Below are positions 30,801 through 32,788 of a stretch of 32,788 nucleotides of DNA, one piece after another. Every line of letters begins with the position of its first letter. The first letter of the stretch is position 1. The translations under genes and the position numbers were made by a program. Source of the stretch: an uncultured Monoglobus sp. (GTDB taxonomy: Bacteria; Bacillota; Clostridia; Monoglobales; Monoglobaceae); NCBI GenBank assembly GCA_947624495.1, contig CANQKP010000007.1:1-32788 (forward strand), written 5' to 3'. The notes below the pieces were generated by a model. It did no database searches and was not told the DNA's origin. It saw only the letters and a list, made by a program, of their open reading frames with translations.

Positions 30801-32744
30801 GTCTGCGTGTCTAGCGTCTCTGTCATATACCCACTGAGCAGGAATGAGATCGGCAACCGTTCTCTTAACCTCTATGTACTTAGGCTCAACGCTCATTATT
30901 TCATATTTTGTCTGATCAATCGAGTCATAATCGGTGGTTGTGGTAAATCTACCCGATACCGGATCATGAACCGTGTATACGAGTACTTTACCGGGTGAAC
31001 CGCAGTACTCGCCCCACCAATCGCCGATCTCAAAGTCGGTCGTGTAGCTTTCAACATACTTTGATGTAGCGGTGGGATTAGTGTTTCTGTTAACATCTGT
31101 ATAGCTGTCCCAGTTGATAGGCTTGTTGTTTGTGCCTGAACCCGAACCAACAACAGCCGGACCACCGCCCTGGAGAATTGTCCAGATACGACCCGTCTTA
31201 TAGTTCTGCGGATCCGAATATGAAAATCCTGATACAGCATTATCATCCTTAACAACCGCACGGTGAGCCTCATAATCAACGGGAACCATTGTTCTGTTGC
31301 CGTTTTCGTCCACACCGGGTTCTTTTACTCTGCGTTCAAGAGCGTCAAAGAAAGGTGCAACCTGACTCTTTGTGAGACCCGTCTGTGTAACTTTTCCTGC
31401 CTTAAGCTCCGCCATTATCATCGTGTCGTACAAATCACGCGCAGGCTTTGTTACGCCCATGCCCTGACCCAAACCGTCTTCGTCAAGAGCATATTTAACA
31501 AGCGGATTATTAACTCCCGGCTCATTATTGTCTATATCAATAACATCGCCGCGGGGAGCGGGGAAAGGATAATCCATATATGTGATAGTACCAGCCGGAT
31601 TCTGCTTATTATTGTTATCATAAGATCTGGGGTCGTTATCCCAATCCGAAAGAGTGATGTTGCTCAAATCGGCAACCTTGCCGAGGTTAGCCTCGCCAAA
31701 GTTCAATATACCGTTGGTCGGAACATTCTCAATACCGTTAGTAACAGCGATAAAGGAAGAATCGTTGTTCTCACCTGTGTAGTAATTGTCCTCAACGTAA
31801 CCCATTACTCCGCCGGCATATGCACGTCCTCTTCCTATTCTTAAAGGCGTCTTGTTGGACTGTGTAGGACCGGTACGCATAAAGTTCTGATAAACATTGT
31901 ATTTAGAGTTCTGACCCTGTGTCTCATAGTTGTAAACGTCAAAACCGTTACCGCAGTCATACAGCAGGTTGTTGTACGCGTCAACATATTCTGCATCAAC
32001 CAGACGCGGTGAACGCTGCGTACTGTCGGTAACCATATTCTTGATAAACGAAACTCTTGCCGAACCTTCGTTAATAGCACCAACGTATGCGTGACCGCCC
32101 TTTTCATGGGTGGAGTTGATCGTAAGACCCTTGCCCATCAACATATTTGAAAATGTTACGTTCTGTCCTGCAACACGGAAGTCCATATCAATCGCCCAAT
32201 GGAACGTGCAGTGGTCAACAACAAGGTTGTTGGTGCTGCCGATACTCATAGGGTCGGTCTGATTATAAATACCATCCTCGAGAACGTCACCAATTCTTAT
32301 TCTAATATTTCTGATTATTACATCGTGTGTCGAGTTTATATCAAGACCGTAACCCTTAAGCGTAATACCCGGATACGGAGCAGTCTGACCCGCGATCGTA
32401 ACGTTAGCGCCCTTAACACCCTTAAGTCTGAGGTTTGCGCCATACTGGGTCAAATCAATTACGCCGCCGACGTCAAAAACGATCGTTCTTGCACCTGACA
32501 TCTCTTCAACACCGTACTGGAGCGATCCGGGACCGCTTGCGTTAAGGTTTGTTACATGGTAAACCTGACCGCCTCTGCCGCCCTTTGAATACTGACCGTA
32601 TCCTTCAGCCGAAGGAAACGCTCTGATACCATCGTCCGCAAGAATTGTCAAATTAAACTCACGTGAAACCGACTCGCCGCCGACCATAGCCGTAAGCTTA
32701 AGTGTAACATAAGCATCGTAGCCGTTTTCCGGTCTTGTGACCAT
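27855..32744 (-). CDS. SLH-anchored pectate lyase family 1 enzyme with FN3 domains, N-terminus incomplete
   Basis: At least 1629 residues; numbers count from the ATG at 32744. Residues 1-35 end an Ig-like domain. The PL1 right-handed beta-helix (about 38-400) has GGRGGQVYHVTNLNASGPGS, NNLVVDHCTFHW and catalytic-type RSPR (Arg244, Arg247) before AYNNLLYDCGN. PL1 enzymes cleave polygalacturonate by beta-elimination with Ca2+. Two fibronectin type III domains follow (about 770-970), then a lectin-like region holding a zinc-ribbon motif (Cys1227, 1230, 1249, 1252). A ten-glycine and Ala/Thr/Pro linker (about 1400-1444) leads to three SLH domains (1445-1629). The ATG lacks a signal peptide, so the gene must start further upstream. 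Its own frame meets TGA at 32786-32784, while another frame stays protein-like to the window end, suggesting a frameshift. The stop overlaps the next gene. Confidence 0.85.
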   Translation of the reverse strand: MVTRPENGYDAYVTLKLTAMVGGESVSREFNLTILADDGIRAFPSAEGYGQYSKGGRGGQVYHVTNLNASGPGSLQYGVEEMSGARTIVFDVGGVIDLTQYGANLRLKGVKGANVTIAGQTAPYPGITLKGYGLDINSTHDVIIRNIRIRIGDVLEDGIYNQTDPMSIGSTNNLVVDHCTFHWAIDMDFRVAGQNVTFSNMLMGKGLTINSTHEKGGHAYVGAINEGSARVSFIKNMVTDSTQRSPRLVDAEYVDAYNNLLYDCGNGFDVYNYETQGQNSKYNVYQNFMRTGPTQSNKTPLRIGRGRAYAGGVMGYVEDNYYTGENNDSSFIAVTNGIENVPTNGILNFGEANLGKVADLSNITLSDWDNDPRSYDNNNKQNPAGTITYMDYPFPAPRGDVIDIDNNEPGVNNPLVKYALDEDGLGQGMGVTKPARDLYDTMIMAELKAGKVTQTGLTKSQVAPFFDALERRVKEPGVDENGNRTMVPVDYEAHRAVVKDDNAVSGFSYSDPQNYKTGRIWTILQGGGPAVVGSGSGTNNKPINWDSYTDVNRNTNPTATSKYVESYTTDFEIGDWWGEYCGSPGKVLVYTVHDPVSGRFTTTTDYDSIDQTKYEIMSVEPKYIEVKRTVADLIPAQWVYDRDARHADEEGYKPVAPFMINYMLNKYPYLDSYSNYEEFQIAKANGTLSEFDFDHNYTNQEITWDGMGDGIPNWYKEYRGWSTTQYVASNTDPETGYTYLEEYINFMADDEPINIDQSPAKAENFKIIQSKLGYSSVQLSWNTNYRATCVIEYGTEPGKYDKSVALDYSNAPDGYHTYHDISIGALQPDTTYYYRVTTTDELGNTTYSEGEKQQFKTEPLPAGSNIMPTKPTVDDVVPYLNQIRLNWTGNPATDEGYEIYYDTVDHGQDYTAYANKLTGLSLYTNKQIITGLENNIQYYFLVVATNSNGKTPSDVIASTPSGVMYNFNFSEMSYPERDEFIKKQFMYILGGQVSMQPDPDTGKYVLMLLDETNSHGVNTNLRLPVTQTDKMTYEVRLKLLYQKQTDALNGNIFPNQKESSKDSLTKTGEPEHNTWQVNFSQDPNVNEDLDSRKTKLWDSAFSIYFDPYSDPISTEYIDRDVVDVDGNSTHFQGNRYDGTVETPTFKFGTTVIGNGYSIGRTIATSPGPVDDNRPYRLKKLKATGNDKEAYNTILQSPENGHDLIESEISTDKYQLPLMKDVITTYQCESCGNLYYEDAVSTPVAELTTCPNCGEKIILEGEEANFKKVKTETNWSTGYTNPSTYSFKTPYGDAFFSDQADTDKTLHSLWYYEKGSAQFVDLKVVVDIRNNMVSVSLDGNELYKLGQFSKDLDPPYNIGKIELKSRNDGYSWVNVESIKISNGDGTTSIDPPPVQPGATKPISPGGGGGGGGGGSLSTNATPGPEATADPNATAAPAATAAPSTAVYTDLGDVDWAVEAINALSAMGIVNGTGDGKFSPNDNVTRAEYTTMLMRAFGGDTTAAAASFTDVSAGEWYTEPIGKAVALGVVNGYEDGSFGIDDNITREDMMVIAYRTTSALNMAVPETIPYESFADQSSISDYAVEAVEKMYSAEIINGVGDGLLDPKGNATRAQSAKIIYGLINMEGTVNE

Positions 32745-32788
32745 CGGGTAAATCCACCCTGATTTTCGGGAGGAAGATCCTCTTCATT

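Overview
The window reads as a piece of chromosome from a low-GC-type Gram-positive anaerobe of the class Clostridia, most likely a gut commensal. This rests on the strong AGGAGG-type ribosome sites, a str-operon start (rpsL-rpsG), IreB, a BlaI/M56 regulatory pair, a 2-hydroxyacyl-CoA dehydratase-type activase cluster, and secreted proteins with S-layer homology (SLH) domains including a pectate lyase. SLH-anchored pectate lyases fit pectin-degrading Clostridia such as the Monoglobus group, but that placement is inference only.

Layout. (1) 1-987: start of rpsG and complete rpsL on the minus strand under a consensus promoter. (2) 989-2594: a 5'-truncated remnant of a secreted protein, then a small XRE repressor with two ATAC-N6-GTAT dyads in its control region. 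(3) 2595-5850: an accessory patch made of several copies of palindrome-rich repeats (called alpha, beta and gamma here), a Fic toxin with VbhA-type antitoxin, a cluster of TGTCAGA motifs, one beta copy with a second hairpin element nested inside it, and a phage-type membrane/coiled-coil protein whose 3' end lies in a repeat. (4) 5939-13260: housekeeping genes on the plus strand: pheS, a decayed P-loop kinase gene, pheT, ireB, gyrA and a lipoprotein. (5) 13289-15519: a BlaI-type repressor with two operator dyads and an M56 membrane protease fused to an LCP domain. (6) 15523-18739: a large secreted beta-rich protein on the minus strand in a segment bounded by duplicated fragments of the neighbouring genes. 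(7) 18712-19045: a 26-codon hydrophobic peptide gene whose 3' region is faced by a perfect opposing promoter, resembling a type I toxin-antitoxin pair. (8) 19101-24693: a secreted GH2 glycosidase and a three-gene dehydratase/activase cluster. (9) 24884-32788: two SLH surface proteins, a pectate lyase family 1 enzyme and a 977-residue SLH protein, translationally coupled.

The two observations most worth following are the M56-LCP fusion receptor paired with BlaI (13289-15519) and the candidate type I toxin-antitoxin locus (18712-19045). The fusion suggests a BlaR1-like signalling system in which the penicillin-binding sensor is replaced by a cell-wall-polymer (LCP) domain with altered catalytic residues. 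Smaller points are an Arg at the streptomycin-determining position of S12, Ala at the quinolone position 83 of GyrA, a nine-residue gap in PheT, a degraded kinase between pheS and pheT, and a C-terminal domain shared by three secreted proteins. All identifications come from reading motifs by eye; no search was run.
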